Assembly (NCBI RefSeq): GCF_039655775.1
Contig: NZ_JBBYXJ010000002.1
Coordinates: 930,001-994,000 of the forward strand
Length of the DNA: 64,000 bases
Reading direction: 5' to 3'
Source: Iodidimonas sp. SYSU 1G8
GTDB taxonomy: Bacteria > Pseudomonadota > Alphaproteobacteria > SMXS01
Under the pieces are notes generated by a model. It was not told the DNA's origin, ran no database searches, and saw nothing but the letters and a program-made list of their open reading frames with translations. Within the stretch, counting starts at the first letter, position 1. Each line of letters opens with the position of its first letter. The position numbers were made by a program, and so were the translations under genes. Shown in pieces: positions 1 to 8,850 of the stretch.

Positions 1-365
1 CTGACCAGCGCATCCCAGCCCAAGAGCAGGACGACACCGACGACGGCGAATGTCGCCAGCGCCAGCAGACGGGCGGTGAACACCACGCGGCTGAGATACG
101 CCCGCGCGCCACCTTCCGCCGTGTCCTGGTCGAAGTACCGGCGCACGATGGCATGGGACACACCCAGATCGGCCAGCACGTCGGCCAGCCCGACAAGGCT
201 CATGAAAACGGCGAACACGCCCAGTTCGGTGGGCGACAGCTTGAACGCATAGAGCAGGGTGATGATGCCGCCGATGGCGCGAGCGAAGGCGTTCGTGCCG
301 CCATAGGTCAGAACGGACCGTACGGCTTGATGACGCAGCAACGCCGTGAACGGATTACCCGGCAT
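1..365 (-). CDS. Polysaccharide flippase (Wzx/MATE-like), N-terminal part only
   Basis: This is the first ~121 residues of a membrane protein that runs off the window edge. The translation begins MPGNPFTALLRHQAVRS and continues with alternating hydrophobic segments, including one around GGTNAFARAIGGIITLLYAF and another near the window edge. That start matches the N-terminus of lipopolysaccharide/O-antigen flippases of the polysaccharide transporter family, which move undecaprenyl-linked glycans across the inner membrane. The ATG lies inside the last codons of the upstream glycosyltransferase gene (11-base overlap), so the two are probably translationally coupled. The assignment is from family resemblance of a fragment; another MOP-superfamily member is possible. 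Confidence 0.65.
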   Translation of the reverse strand, partial: MPGNPFTALLRHQAVRSVLTYGGTNAFARAIGGIITLLYAFKLSPTELGVFAVFMSLVGLADVLADLGVSHAIVRRYFDQDTAEGGARAYLSRVVFTARLLALATFAVVGVVLLLGWDALV

Positions 366-1170
366 GGCCGCGCCGTTCGAGGAGGCGCGCACGCCGCCGT
401 TGCCGAACCGTTTCGCGCACGAGGCGCGCCAGCACCCATAGCCAGTCGGCCGGATTGCCGCCCCTGCGCCGGATCGCCCGGACCTGGACCCTGATGGACG
501 AGCGTACATAGCCGCTGGCGGCGGCGAACTTCTGGCCCCCATGGTACCGCTTGGCCAGGCGCACGGCGCTGGTGACGCCCAGGGACCGGCCGGCCAGCAT
601 GAGCCGTACCCAGAGATCGTAATCAAAATTGTCGGTGCGTGCCGCGTCATAGAAGCTGACGGCGGCCAGCGCCTCACGGCGGATCACCGAACCGGAATGA
701 CAGATCGGGTTGCCGCGGCCAAGCCGCGCCGTGACGTCCCGGGGCGGTGTCATACCGCTGTCCGCCGGCCATTGGGCATCGCCCTGGCCGTAGATGTAGA
801 CCCGGCCGCAGCCTATGGCCGCATGCCGAGGATGCGCGGCCATCAGGGCCACCATGTCTTCGATCCATCGGGGATGGGCGATGTCGTCTGCGTCCATGAT
901 GGCGAGCAGCGGCGCGTGCGACTGCTTGATCCCGTGGTTGAGGGCGCGGCCACGGCCGCGGATGGGATTGCGCAGAGACACGATCCGGGGATCGGCCGCC
1001 GCGGCCCGCTCGGCGATGGTGGCGCTCTCGTCTGTGGAGCCATCATCGACCAGCAGGATCCGGATGCGCGCCTCGGTCTGGCCGGTGAGCGCGTCGATCG
1101 TCCGGGGCAATGTGCCCGCCGCGTTGAAGAAGGTGCAGATGATGTCGGCGAGGACCGGCGCGGCGCTCAT
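355..1170 (-). CDS. Glycosyltransferase family 2 (GT-A fold)
   Basis: A 271-residue cytosolic or membrane-associated glycosyltransferase. The nucleotide-sugar site is visible as VDDGSTDE at residues 41-48, and the metal-binding acidic cluster as MDADD at 92-96, both typical of GT2. A later DNFDYDLWVRL stretch fits the acceptor/catalytic-base region. The C-terminal ~40 residues are very arginine-rich, suggesting membrane-surface contact. It overlaps the flippase gene downstream, so it probably adds a sugar to a lipid-linked surface glycan. Donor and acceptor cannot be read from sequence. Confidence 0.88.
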   Translation of the reverse strand: MSAAPVLADIICTFFNAAGTLPRTIDALTGQTEARIRILLVDDGSTDESATIAERAAAADPRIVSLRNPIRGRGRALNHGIKQSHAPLLAIMDADDIAHPRWIEDMVALMAAHPRHAAIGCGRVYIYGQGDAQWPADSGMTPPRDVTARLGRGNPICHSGSVIRREALAAVSFYDAARTDNFDYDLWVRLMLAGRSLGVTSAVRLAKRYHGGQKFAAASGYVRSSIRVQVRAIRRRGGNPADWLWVLARLVRETVRQRRRARLLERRGHAG

Positions 1171-1334
1171 GCGGTCGCCACCATGACTGCGCGCCTCGCG
1201 GCAGGACGCCGACGCAGGTCGCGGATGGCGCAGGATGACTGCATGGAAGGTGGAGTCCGGTTGGCCCTGGATCGGTTCCGCAATCTAGCCGTTGCCCCGC
1301 CGGAAGGAAAGGCCGCCGCGCATCGGCGACCCCG

Positions 1335-1979
1335 TCAGGCGATGGCGCGCGTCTCGTCGAAGACACGGGGGAAAGTGGTGCGCAGCGCCCGGTCGAGATC
1401 ATCCATCGTGGCGCTCAGCCCCAGATCGGCCAGCGACGTCACGCCGTGCTGGGAAATGCCGCACGGGACGATGCCGGTGAAGTGCTCGAGCGCCGGATTC
1501 ACGTTGATGGCGATGCCGTGATAGCTCACCCAGCGCCGGACGCGAACGCCGATCGCGCCGATCTTGTCCTCGCGGCCGCCGCCGCGCGCGACCCAGATGC
1601 CGACCCGGCCCTCGCGGCGTTCGCCGGAGACCCCGAGCAGGGCAAGGCTGTCGATGATCCATTGTTCGAGGGAGGCGATGTAGCGCCGCAGGTCACGGCC
1701 ACGCCGGTTCAGGTCCAGCATCACATAGGCCACGCGCTGGCCGGGTCCGTGATAGGTGTATTGGCCGCCGCGCCCGGTCTCGTAGACGGGAAAGCGCCCC
1801 GGCATCAGCAAATCGTGGGGATCTGCGCTGGTGCCGGCCGTGTAGAGCGGCGGATGCTCCAGCAGCCAGACCATCTCGGGTGCTGTCCCGTCGCCGATCC
1901 CGGCGACGCGCTGTTCCATGAAGGACAGCGCGTCCGGATAGGCGACGGGCGCAGGCGATATCTTCCAGTCGGGTTCCAT
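1335..1979 (-). CDS. lipB: Octanoyltransferase LipB (lipoate biosynthesis)
   Basis: Transfers octanoyl groups from acyl carrier protein to the lipoyl domains of 2-oxoacid dehydrogenases and the glycine cleavage H protein; cytosolic. The 214-residue protein has the family's substrate-pocket motif [12 protein letters not shown] (70-81), the catalytic lysine in [12 protein letters not shown] (K139) and the acyl-thioester cysteine in [13 protein letters not shown] (C173). I chose the MEPDWKIS start because upstream residues are arginine-rich out-of-family sequence. It stands alone between a glycan gene and a SnoaL-like gene; lipA is not in the window. Confidence 0.95.
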   Translation of the reverse strand: MEPDWKISPAPVAYPDALSFMEQRVAGIGDGTAPEMVWLLEHPPLYTAGTSADPHDLLMPGRFPVYETGRGGQYTYHGPGQRVAYVMLDLNRRGRDLRRYIASLEQWIIDSLALLGVSGERREGRVGIWVARGGGREDKIGAIGVRVRRWVSYHGIAINVNPALEHFTGIVPCGISQHGVTSLADLGLSATMDDLDRALRTTFPRVFDETRAIA

Positions 1980-2010
1980 GCCCGTAAGGATAGAACGCGA
2001 CCGGCCGCGA

Positions 2011-2436
2011 TCAATCCGCCTGGATGCGCGTGCCGCGCGGCACCAGCTTGTGGCGGGAGATCTTCCACTCGCCATTGACGCGCTTCATGTCGCTCTCATA
2101 GGTGGCCCACAGCGTCAGCGTGGTGTTCGGCTTGTCCTTAAGATAGTGCAGGGCCTGCACGTCGGTGCGGCAGTGGGCGGTGTCGCCATCGACGGTCGCC
2201 AGTTGCGGGCCGAGCATGTGCTGGGTCGGGCCATAGGCCTCCAGCGCGGTCTTGACGTATGCGGTCCACGCATCCCCGCCATGATAGGTGTCGGCGCCGA
2301 AGCCGACCACGTCGACGTCGTCGGTGAACACCGAGCGGTAGAGCGCCATGTCACGGTTGTCCACGCCCTTGGTGTACTTCAGCATGACGTCCATCAGCGC
2401 GATGCGGTCCGCCACATACTGCACGTTATCAGCCAT
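2011..2436 (-). CDS. SnoaL/NTF2-like fold protein, function unknown
   Basis: A 141-residue protein with the layout of the SnoaL-like/NTF2 superfamily: an N-terminal helical part ([21 protein letters not shown]) followed by alternating strands ending in [15 protein letters not shown]. Members include hydratases, isomerases and ring-hydroxylating dioxygenase small subunits, so the fold alone does not fix a reaction. The start at MADNVQ is preceded by a good GGGGAG ribosome site (about 2441-2447), whereas the longer reading frame begins with unrelated sequence. No operon partner is close. Confidence 0.8.
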   Translation of the reverse strand: MADNVQYVADRIALMDVMLKYTKGVDNRDMALYRSVFTDDVDVVGFGADTYHGGDAWTAYVKTALEAYGPTQHMLGPQLATVDGDTAHCRTDVQALHYLKDKPNTTLTLWATYESDMKRVNGEWKISRHKLVPRGTRIQAD

Positions 2437-2546
2437 TTTTTCTCCCCTTCCGCGGTTCAGTGAGTAGTCCCAGAGGCGCCAGAATAGGGACAGCTCCGGC
2501 CCACATCCACCACAACGTCGGCCGATCGGTGGAAGAATCTGATTAA

Positions 2547-2561
2547 ACATAGAATTTATGT
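2547..2561. promoter_or_regulatory. AT-rich palindrome upstream of met8-cysH
   Basis: ACATA-gaatt-TATGT is a perfect 5-bp inverted repeat inside the AT-rich leader (about 2540-2635) between the divergent SnoaL-like and met8 genes. This leader contrasts sharply with the GC-rich surroundings and very likely carries the met8-cysH promoter, though no clear -35/-10 pair stands out. The palindrome could be an operator for a sulfur-responsive regulator; this is inference. Confidence 0.35.
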
Positions 2562-2674
2562 ATTATATTGGGTTCTACATGTTCCCTTGAGATTTTATCC
2601 GTTATCACTAATATATGACGGACAATTAATGGCGCGGTATGCCGTGCCGGTACGAACCGAAGCGGGACTGGCGC

Positions 2675-3235
2675 ATGATACCACTCATGATCGATCCGGC
2701 GATGGTGGCGATGGCGGTGGCCGGGAACGGTCCCGCCGCCGAGCGCCGCGTGACCCAGCTTCGCGATGGCGGCGCCCGGCAGGTCCCGGTATTCGCGCCG
2801 GGCGAGGTCGATCGGTTTGGCCTGTTGACCGATGGCGCGGTGCATGACCGCCTGCCGGAAATGGCGGATCTGACCGGGATCGGTGTGTTGTATGTAGCCG
2901 GCCTCGACCGCGACGCCTCGGCGGCGCTGGCCCTGATGGCCCGGGAGCACGGTGTTCTGGTCAATGTCGAGGATGTCCGCGAGTTCTGTGACTTCCATGT
3001 TCCCGGCATGGTGCGACGCGGCGATCTGCTGATCACCGTGGCGACCGGCGGTCAAAGTCCGGGATTGGCGCGTGCCTTGCGGCGCCGCCTTGAAAGCGAA
3101 TTCGGGCCCGAATGGGCCGAGAGGCTTCGGACGCTGTCGGCGCAGCGCCGGAAGTGGATCGAGGAAGGCGCCGATATGGCGACGGTCGCGCAGCGTACCG
3201 ATGCCCTGATCGAGAAAAGCGAGTGGTTGATATGA
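2675..3235 (+). CDS. Monofunctional precorrin-2 dehydrogenase / ferrochelatase (Met8-like siroheme synthase)
   Basis: Oxidises precorrin-2 to sirohydrochlorin with NAD and may insert iron, making siroheme for sulfite reductase. The 186-residue product matches the N-terminal half of CysG: a nucleotide-binding segment (VAGNGPAAERR), the conserved NVEDVREFCDFHVPG block and VATGGQSPGLARALRR. The methyltransferase half of CysG is absent, so another protein must supply uroporphyrinogen methylation. I start at MIPLMID because that is where family similarity begins; an ATG 36 bases upstream is possible. The stop overlaps the cysH start (ATGA), tying it to sulfate assimilation. Confidence 0.88.
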   Translation: MIPLMIDPAMVAMAVAGNGPAAERRVTQLRDGGARQVPVFAPGEVDRFGLLTDGAVHDRLPEMADLTGIGVLYVAGLDRDASAALALMAREHGVLVNVEDVREFCDFHVPGMVRRGDLLITVATGGQSPGLARALRRRLESEFGPEWAERLRTLSAQRRKWIEEGADMATVAQRTDALIEKSEWLI

Positions 3236-3954
3236 CTGCGGCGACACAATTGAAGCAGCAAGGCGGCGTCCCCGACCTGACGTGGTTGCAGGCCGAATAC
3301 GGCCACCTCGACGGCAAGGATCTGCTCGAGGTCATGATCAAGAAGGTCTTTCCGGGGCGGATCGCGCTGGTCTCGTCGTTCGGTTCCGAATCCGCGGTGC
3401 TGATCGAGATGGTGGCGCAGGTCGATCCGTCGACGCCGATCCTGTTCCTGGATACGGGCAAGCTGTTCGGCGAGACGCTGCGCTATCGCGATACGCTGCG
3501 CAGCCGGTTCGGCCTGACCGACCTGCGGTCGATCAAGCCTGACGTGGAAGAGGTGAAGGCCGAGGACAAGAATGGCCTGCTGTGGACCCGCAATCTCGAC
3601 GCCTGCTGCGACCTGCGCAAGACGCGGCCGCTCGACAAGGCGCTGGAGGGCTTCGATGCCTGGATCACGGGACGCAAGCGCTTCCAGACCAGCACGCGCG
3701 CGGCGCTGCCGCTGATCGAGGAGAGCGAAGGCCGGATCAAGATCAATCCGCTGGCGAATTTCGGCCTGGAAGACCTGCAGGCCATCGCCAACGAAAAGGA
3801 CCTGCCGCGCCATCCGCTGGTGGCCGATGGCTACCTTTCGATCGGCTGCATGCCCTGCACCAAGCGCGTTCAGCCGGGCGAGGATTACCGGGCCGGACGC
3901 TGGGCCGGGACCGACAAGACCGAGTGCGGAATCCACGTCGCAGAAAACATCTGA
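3232..3954 (+). CDS. cysH: Assimilatory adenylyl-sulfate (APS) reductase, 4Fe-4S type
   Basis: Reduces adenylyl sulfate to sulfite with thioredoxin in cysteine synthesis. In the 240-residue protein the cluster ligands are visible as CC (125-126) and CMPC (206-209), and the catalytic cysteine as KTECGIH (C232). The double CC plus CxxC marks the iron-sulfur APS reductase rather than the cluster-free PAPS reductase of enterobacteria. The P-loop-like SSFGSESAV is at 48-56. It is translationally coupled to met8 by an ATGA overlap. No sulfite reductase or ATP sulfurylase is in the window. Confidence 0.95.
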   Translation: MTAATQLKQQGGVPDLTWLQAEYGHLDGKDLLEVMIKKVFPGRIALVSSFGSESAVLIEMVAQVDPSTPILFLDTGKLFGETLRYRDTLRSRFGLTDLRSIKPDVEEVKAEDKNGLLWTRNLDACCDLRKTRPLDKALEGFDAWITGRKRFQTSTRAALPLIEESEGRIKINPLANFGLEDLQAIANEKDLPRHPLVADGYLSIGCMPCTKRVQPGEDYRAGRWAGTDKTECGIHVAENI

Positions 3955-4014
3955 CGTGAAGGCCCGTTCTGGCCTTGCGGGGCGCAACCGTTTTTGCTAC
4001 TTGAGCGCCTCACT

Positions 4015-4101
4015 GCGGTCGTGGCGGAATTGGTAGACGCGCAGCGTTGAGGTCGCTGTGGGCGAAAGCCCGTGGAAGTTCGAGTCTTCTCGACCGCACC
4101 A
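4015..4101 (+). tRNA. tRNA-Leu (anticodon GAG)
   Basis: An 87-base class II tRNA. The acceptor arms GCGGTCG and CGACCGC pair, the anticodon stem CAGCG/CGCTG closes the loop TTGAGGT (anticodon GAG, reading CUC/CUU), a long variable arm follows (TGGGCGAAAGCCCGT), and the T loop is TTCGAGT. CCA is encoded at 4099-4101. Confidence 0.96.
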
Positions 4102-4110
4102 AGTTTTATG

Positions 4111-4147
4111 GACCTGCAGGTAACCTCAATGCCTGCAGGTCTTTTTT
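4111..4147 (+). terminator. Rho-independent terminator after tRNA-Leu
   Basis: A perfect 10-bp stem GACCTGCAGG / CCTGCAGGTC with an 11-base loop is followed directly by six T residues. It ends the tRNA-Leu transcript just before the mgtE ribosome site. Confidence 0.93.
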
Positions 4148-4174
4148 CTTCTGCTATCCTGTAACCGACAGGGG

Positions 4175-5581
4175 GTGCCCGTGCAGAACGAAGAGGCGGA
4201 TTTCGACCAACGCCCCGTCGCCGAGGCTCCCGAACCCTCGCCTTATCGCGTGTCCGAGGACGAAGTCGCCCAGGTCGCCGAAGCGCTCCGGACCGACGAC
4301 ACGGCCTTCATCCACGCGCTGCTCGAGGAATATCACGCGGCCGACCAGGCCGATCTCATCGAGCAACTGTCGTCGAAGAACCGGCGCAAGCTGATCGAGG
4401 TCGCGCGCGACCTGATCGAGCCGGAAGCGCTCACCGAGCTCGAGGAAACCGTCCGCGACGAGGTCATCGAGCTGCTGGAGCCGCGCGAGATCGCCGCGGC
4501 CATGAGCGAACTGGAAGCCGACGATGCGGCGTACCTCATCCAGGATCTGGACGACGAGGACCGGCGTCAGGTGCTCGATGCCATGCCGGTGGACGAGCGC
4601 GCCGATGTCGAGGCGGCGCTGGCCTATCCGGAAGAGACGGCGGGCCGCCTCATGCAGCGCGATTTCATCGCGGTGCCGGCCTACTGGACCGTGGGTCAGA
4701 CCATCGACTACATGCGGGACAACGAGGACCTGCCCGAGGATTTCTACGAGATCTTCGTCATCGACGCCAAGATGAAGCCGATCGGCTCGGTGCCGCTCAA
4801 CCGTCTCCTGCGCGCCAAGCGTCCGGTGAAGGTCGAGGACATCATGGAACTCGATCCAGTGCTGATCAACGCGACCACCGACCAGGAAGAAGTCGCCTAC
4901 CTGTTCAAGCAGTACGATCTGATCTCGGCGCTGGTGGTGAACGAGGACAACCGCCTGCTCGGCGTGATCATGGTTGATGACGTGGTCGACGTGATCCATG
5001 ACGAGGCGCAGGAAGACATCCTGCTGCTCTCGGGCGTGTCCGACGCCTCGGTCCACGAATCGGTGCTGTGGACCGTGCGGACCCGCTTGCCCTGGCTGGT
5101 GGTGAATTTGTTCACGGCGGCCATGGCCGCCTCGGTGATCAAGATGTTCGACGCGACCATCGAGCAGATGGTGGCGCTCGCGGTGCTGATGCCCATGGTG
5201 GCCAGCATGGGCGGCAATGCGGGCACCCAGGCGCTCACCGTGGCCGTGCGGGCGCTGGGGACCAAGGAACTCACATCGGCCAACGCGCTGCGCACCATCG
5301 GCCGCGAAGCGGCGGTGGGCAGTCTCAACGGCGCGGTCATGGCGCTGATGATCGGCACCGCCGTCGGACTGTATTTTTCCAACTGGATGCTCGGCCTCGT
5401 CATCGGCAGCGCCATGATCGTGAACCTGATCATCGCGGCCTTCGCTGGCGTCATGGTCCCGCTTGGTCTGACGAAGGCGGGTGTCGATCCCGCCGTCGCC
5501 TCGGGCGTGTTCGTCACCACCATCACCGATGTGGTCGGGTTCTTCGCCTTTCTGGGGCTCGCGGCACTCATCCTGTTGTAG
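4175..5581 (+). CDS. mgtE: Magnesium transporter MgtE
   Basis: A Mg2+-gated magnesium channel of the inner membrane, 468 residues. The order of domains is the family's: an acidic N-terminal MgtE-N superhelical domain (~25-130), two CBS domains (~135-260, containing YEIFVIDAKMKPIGSV and ISALVVNEDNRLLGVI), a connecting helix, then a five-helix membrane domain from ~285 with the pore signature MPMVASMGGNAGTQ. The start is GTG, preceded by a GGGG run. It follows a strong terminator, so it has its own promoter. Confidence 0.95.
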   Translation: MPVQNEEADFDQRPVAEAPEPSPYRVSEDEVAQVAEALRTDDTAFIHALLEEYHAADQADLIEQLSSKNRRKLIEVARDLIEPEALTELEETVRDEVIELLEPREIAAAMSELEADDAAYLIQDLDDEDRRQVLDAMPVDERADVEAALAYPEETAGRLMQRDFIAVPAYWTVGQTIDYMRDNEDLPEDFYEIFVIDAKMKPIGSVPLNRLLRAKRPVKVEDIMELDPVLINATTDQEEVAYLFKQYDLISALVVNEDNRLLGVIMVDDVVDVIHDEAQEDILLLSGVSDASVHESVLWTVRTRLPWLVVNLFTAAMAASVIKMFDATIEQMVALAVLMPMVASMGGNAGTQALTVAVRALGTKELTSANALRTIGREAAVGSLNGAVMALMIGTAVGLYFSNWMLGLVIGSAMIVNLIIAAFAGVMVPLGLTKAGVDPAVASGVFVTTITDVVGFFAFLGLAALILL

Positions 5582-5591
5582 GCTGGGCGTC

Positions 5592-6170
5592 ATGGACCTG
5601 GTTACGGATGCCCTGAAGAATCGCTATCGCGAGCCACAGCGCCGCTATCATACCTTGCAGCATATCGAAGAGCTGCTGGGGCTGCTGGACGCACATGCCG
5701 TTGTCCTGGCGGATCCGGAAGCCGTTCGTCTGGCGATCTGGTATCACGACGCGGTCTATGATCCCAAGGCCGCCAAGGGCGAAAACGAGAGGCTCAGCGC
5801 CGCGCTCTTCGATTCCGAATGGCACGCGGCGGGCAAGGCGGAAGACGACCGGTTTCATGCCGTTCGCGCCATGATCCTCGCCACCATCGATCATGACCTG
5901 GCGCGCAGCCATCCCCCAGATAGCGCATGGTTTCTCGATTTCGACATGGCGATTCTCGGCGCCGCGGATGCACGCTATCGGCAATATGCGGGGCAGGTGC
6001 GGGGTGAATATGAAACGGTGCCGGACGAGCTCTACCGACAAGGGCGAAGCGCGTTCCTGCGCGGTGCGCTGGCGAAACCGGTTCTCTACTGCACCGATGC
6101 ATTCCGCGATGCGTGTGACGCACGGGCGCGCCGCAATATGACGTGGGAGCTTGAGTCGCTTCTGGGTTGA
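5592..6170 (+). CDS. HD-domain metal-dependent phosphohydrolase family protein
   Basis: A 192-residue protein of the small HD-fold family annotated as predicted metal-dependent hydrolases. RRYHTLQHIEELL (18-30) and WYHDAVYD (50-57, with the H52-D53 pair) are the signature histidine-rich segments, and TIDHD supplies a further metal ligand. The substrate is unknown. It begins 10 bases after mgtE stops and is probably co-transcribed with it. Confidence 0.82.
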   Translation: MDLVTDALKNRYREPQRRYHTLQHIEELLGLLDAHAVVLADPEAVRLAIWYHDAVYDPKAAKGENERLSAALFDSEWHAAGKAEDDRFHAVRAMILATIDHDLARSHPPDSAWFLDFDMAILGAADARYRQYAGQVRGEYETVPDELYRQGRSAFLRGALAKPVLYCTDAFRDACDARARRNMTWELESLLG

Positions 6171-6245
6171 CTCGACGCCCGGTGGCGCAAGACAACTGCG
6201 TCCTGTCAATTCGCCGTCCACGGCGCCGCCATGAAGGGAACCTCA

Positions 6246-7427
6246 ATGTCCGCAGATTCGATCGTCATCACCGGTATCGGCCGCACGCCCATGGCCACGT
6301 TCCAGGGCGAGCTGTCGTCGCTGACCGCGCCGCAGCTCGGCGCGATCGCCATCGCCAAGGCCGTCGCGGAAACCGGTGTCGCCGGCGCCGACTATGACGA
6401 ATGCATCATGGGTTGCGTGCTGCCGGCCGGTCTCGGCCAGGCGCCGGCCCGTCAGGCCAGCCTGGGCGCGGGCATTCCCGACACCGTGGGCGCGACCACC
6501 GTCAACAAGATGTGCGGCTCGGGCATGAAGGCGATCATGCAGGGCCACGACATGATCGTCGCGGGCGCGGCCGGCATCGTCATCGCTGGCGGCCTCGAGA
6601 GCATGTCCAACGCGCCGTATCTTTTGCCGAAGGTCCGCCAGGGCCTGCGCATGGGCCATGGCGAGGTAAAGGATCACATGTTCACCGACGGCCTGGAGGA
6701 TTTCCGCCACGGCCGCCTGATGGGCACCTATGCCGAGGCGACCGCGCAGCGCTACCAGTTCACCCGCGAGGAGCAGGACGCCTTCGCGGTCACCTCGCTG
6801 ACCCGCGCCCAGACCGCCAATGTGGATGGCACCTTCCGCCGCGAAATGGCGCCGGTCACGGTGAAGACCCGCAAGGGCGAGGTGGTCATCGATTCGGACG
6901 AGCAGCCCCGCACCGCCGACCATTCCAAGATTCCGAACCTGAAGCCCGCGTTCGCCAAGGACGGCACGGTGACTCCCGCCAATTCCAGCTCCATCTCCGA
7001 CGGCGCCGCCGCCGTGACGCTGATGGCACGCTCCAACGCCGACAAGCGCGGCGTGAAAGCGCTGGCCCGCATCGTCGGCCAGGCGACCTTCGCCCAGGAG
7101 CCGGAATGGTTCACCACGGCGCCGGTTGGCGCGGTGAAGAAGGTGCTGGACCGCGTGGGCTGGAAGGTGTCGGACGTCGACCTGTTCGAGGTGAACGAAG
7201 CGTTCGCGGTGGTGCCGATGGCGGTGATGCGCGATCTGGGCATCAGCCACGACATCATGAACATCCATGGCGGCGGTTGCGCGCTCGGCCATCCGGTCGG
7301 CGCGTCGGGCGCCCGCATCATCGTCGGCCTGATCAACGCGCTGGAAAAGCACGGCCTGAAGCGCGGCGTCGCGGCGATCTGCCTCGGCGGCGGCGAAGCG
7401 ACGGCGCTCGCCATCGAACTGGCCTGA
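6246..7427 (+). CDS. Acetyl-CoA C-acetyltransferase (thiolase)
   Basis: Condenses two acetyl-CoA to acetoacetyl-CoA, or the reverse. The 393-residue protein has all three thiolase signatures: the nucleophile in VNKMCGSGMKA (C90), NIHGGGCALGHPVGASG and CLGGGEA with the second cysteine. I chose ATG 6246 because AAGGGA sits 6 bases upstream; an in-frame ATG 15 bases earlier lacks such a site. No phaB or phaC neighbour is present. It could feed polyhydroxybutyrate synthesis (a phasin gene lies at 15.3 kb) or act in fatty/amino acid breakdown. Confidence 0.93.
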   Translation: MSADSIVITGIGRTPMATFQGELSSLTAPQLGAIAIAKAVAETGVAGADYDECIMGCVLPAGLGQAPARQASLGAGIPDTVGATTVNKMCGSGMKAIMQGHDMIVAGAAGIVIAGGLESMSNAPYLLPKVRQGLRMGHGEVKDHMFTDGLEDFRHGRLMGTYAEATAQRYQFTREEQDAFAVTSLTRAQTANVDGTFRREMAPVTVKTRKGEVVIDSDEQPRTADHSKIPNLKPAFAKDGTVTPANSSSISDGAAAVTLMARSNADKRGVKALARIVGQATFAQEPEWFTTAPVGAVKKVLDRVGWKVSDVDLFEVNEAFAVVPMAVMRDLGISHDIMNIHGGGCALGHPVGASGARIIVGLINALEKHGLKRGVAAICLGGGEATALAIELA

Positions 7428-7434
7428 GCACCCG

Positions 7435-7839
7435 ATGACGGTGCATCTGCTGCGCCCGGCGGTCGGGGTCACGGACCTCGACCACCTGCGGCAGGTGATG
7501 AAGTCGCGCGGGGACGAGCGCAGCATTCATACGCGCAACATCCCCAAGCGCGCCGACGAGTTGCTCGACGGCGGCTCGGTCTATTGGATCATCAGCCGCA
7601 AGATCCTCGCCCGCCAGCGTCTCACCGGTTTCGAGAGGCTGGAGGACGAGGCGGGCAAGGCTTACTGCCGGCTCTATCTGGATGGCGAGGTGGTGGCGGT
7701 ACAGCCTTGGCCACGCCGGCCGCATCAGGGCTGGCGCTACCTGAAGCCCGAAGACGCGCCGCCGGACCTGCGCGAGGGTGATTCGGGCGACATGCCGCCC
7801 GAGATGATCGCCGAGTTGCGGGAGCTGGGGCTTCTCTAA
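7435..7839 (+). CDS. DUF1489 family protein
   Basis: A 134-residue soluble protein matching DUF1489, an alphaproteobacterial family of unknown function. Recognisable family blocks are MTVHLLRPAVGV at the start, SVYWIISRKILARQRL in the middle and WPRRPHQGWRYL near the C-terminus, where small proline-rich and arginine residues predominate. It starts 8 bases after the thiolase stop, so they are probably one transcript. Its role is unknown. Confidence 0.88.
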   Translation: MTVHLLRPAVGVTDLDHLRQVMKSRGDERSIHTRNIPKRADELLDGGSVYWIISRKILARQRLTGFERLEDEAGKAYCRLYLDGEVVAVQPWPRRPHQGWRYLKPEDAPPDLREGDSGDMPPEMIAELRELGLL

Positions 7840-7866
7840 GCGCCCGAGGTCTCGAGCGCGATCCGC

Positions 7867-8718
7867 TTACTCAATGGCCCAGTTGTCGATGAGCCGGGTG
7901 CTTCCCAGCCGCGCCGCGCCGAAGACCCTTGCCGGCCTGCCGGGCTCGGTCACCAGCTCCAGCGACCAGGGATCGCGCACCTCGACATAGTCGACGGCGT
8001 CGAAGCCGGCCTGGAGGATGTCCTCGCGCGCCTTCGCCGAGGCCGCCGCCGGATCGTCGCCGCTCCTTACCGCATCGCGCACCATCCGCAGCGCCACCGA
8101 CAAGGCCACGGCCGTCTGGCGCTGTTCCGGCGACAGATAGCGGTTGCGCGACGACAACGCGAGGCCGTCCGCCTCCCGTTCGATGGGCGCGCCCATGATG
8201 CGCACGGGAATGTTCAGGTCGGCGGTAAAGCGCCGGATGATCTGAAGCTGCTGGTAGTCCTTCTCGCCGAAGATCGCCACATCGGGCAGCGCCGACGTCA
8301 GCAGCTTCACGACGATGAGCGCCATGCCGTCGAAATGGCCCGGACGGTGCGCGCCGCACAGAACGTCGCCGAGCCGCTCGATATGCACTCTGGTGGCGAA
8401 GCCTTCCGGATACATCTCGCGCACATGGGGCACGAAGGCGGCATCCACGCCGACTGTCGCCAGCTTGGCCACATCCTCGGCTTCGGTACGAGGATAGCGC
8501 TCGAAATCCTCGCCCGGCCCGAACTGGGCCGGATTGACGAAGATGCTGGCCACGACCCGGTCGGCCTGGGTGGCGGCAAGCCGCATCAGCGACAGATGGC
8601 CATCATGAAGGGCGCCCATGGTGGGAACCAGGGCGATGGACTGACCATCGCGGCGCCAGGTGGAAACCATGGCGCGCAGCTCGGTGACGGTGCGGATAAT
8701 GTCAGGCCGGTTCAGCAT
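7867..8718 (-). CDS. panC: Pantothenate synthetase
   Basis: Joins pantoate and beta-alanine using ATP in the last step of vitamin B5 synthesis; cytosolic. The 283-residue protein shows the nucleotidyltransferase HIGH-type motif PTMGALHDGHLSL (32-44), NPAQFGPGEDF, the FGEKDYQQL block and the ATP-binding LSSRNRYLS. The start MLNRPD is chosen by family alignment; upstream in-frame sequence is not conserved. It converges with the DUF1489 gene, and panB is not nearby. Confidence 0.96.
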   Translation of the reverse strand: MLNRPDIIRTVTELRAMVSTWRRDGQSIALVPTMGALHDGHLSLMRLAATQADRVVASIFVNPAQFGPGEDFERYPRTEAEDVAKLATVGVDAAFVPHVREMYPEGFATRVHIERLGDVLCGAHRPGHFDGMALIVVKLLTSALPDVAIFGEKDYQQLQIIRRFTADLNIPVRIMGAPIEREADGLALSSRNRYLSPEQRQTAVALSVALRMVRDAVRSGDDPAAASAKAREDILQAGFDAVDYVEVRDPWSLELVTEPGRPARVFGAARLGSTRLIDNWAIE

Positions 8719-8850
8719 GGCGCGCACCTTACGCAAGCGCGCCGGGCAAGGCAGCAAAAAATCGTCGGCGGCCTATGGAGAAGCAGCACGTGTTGGCAAT
8801 CGTGACGGTGCTGGGGTATTAAGGACACAAGGTTAATTTCAGCGCGGGAT

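Noticed and set aside
2437-2674. Sulfur-related riboswitch (SAM or similar) before met8-cysH
   Set aside because: The AT-rich leader shows no conserved multi-stem riboswitch pattern; only a short palindrome.
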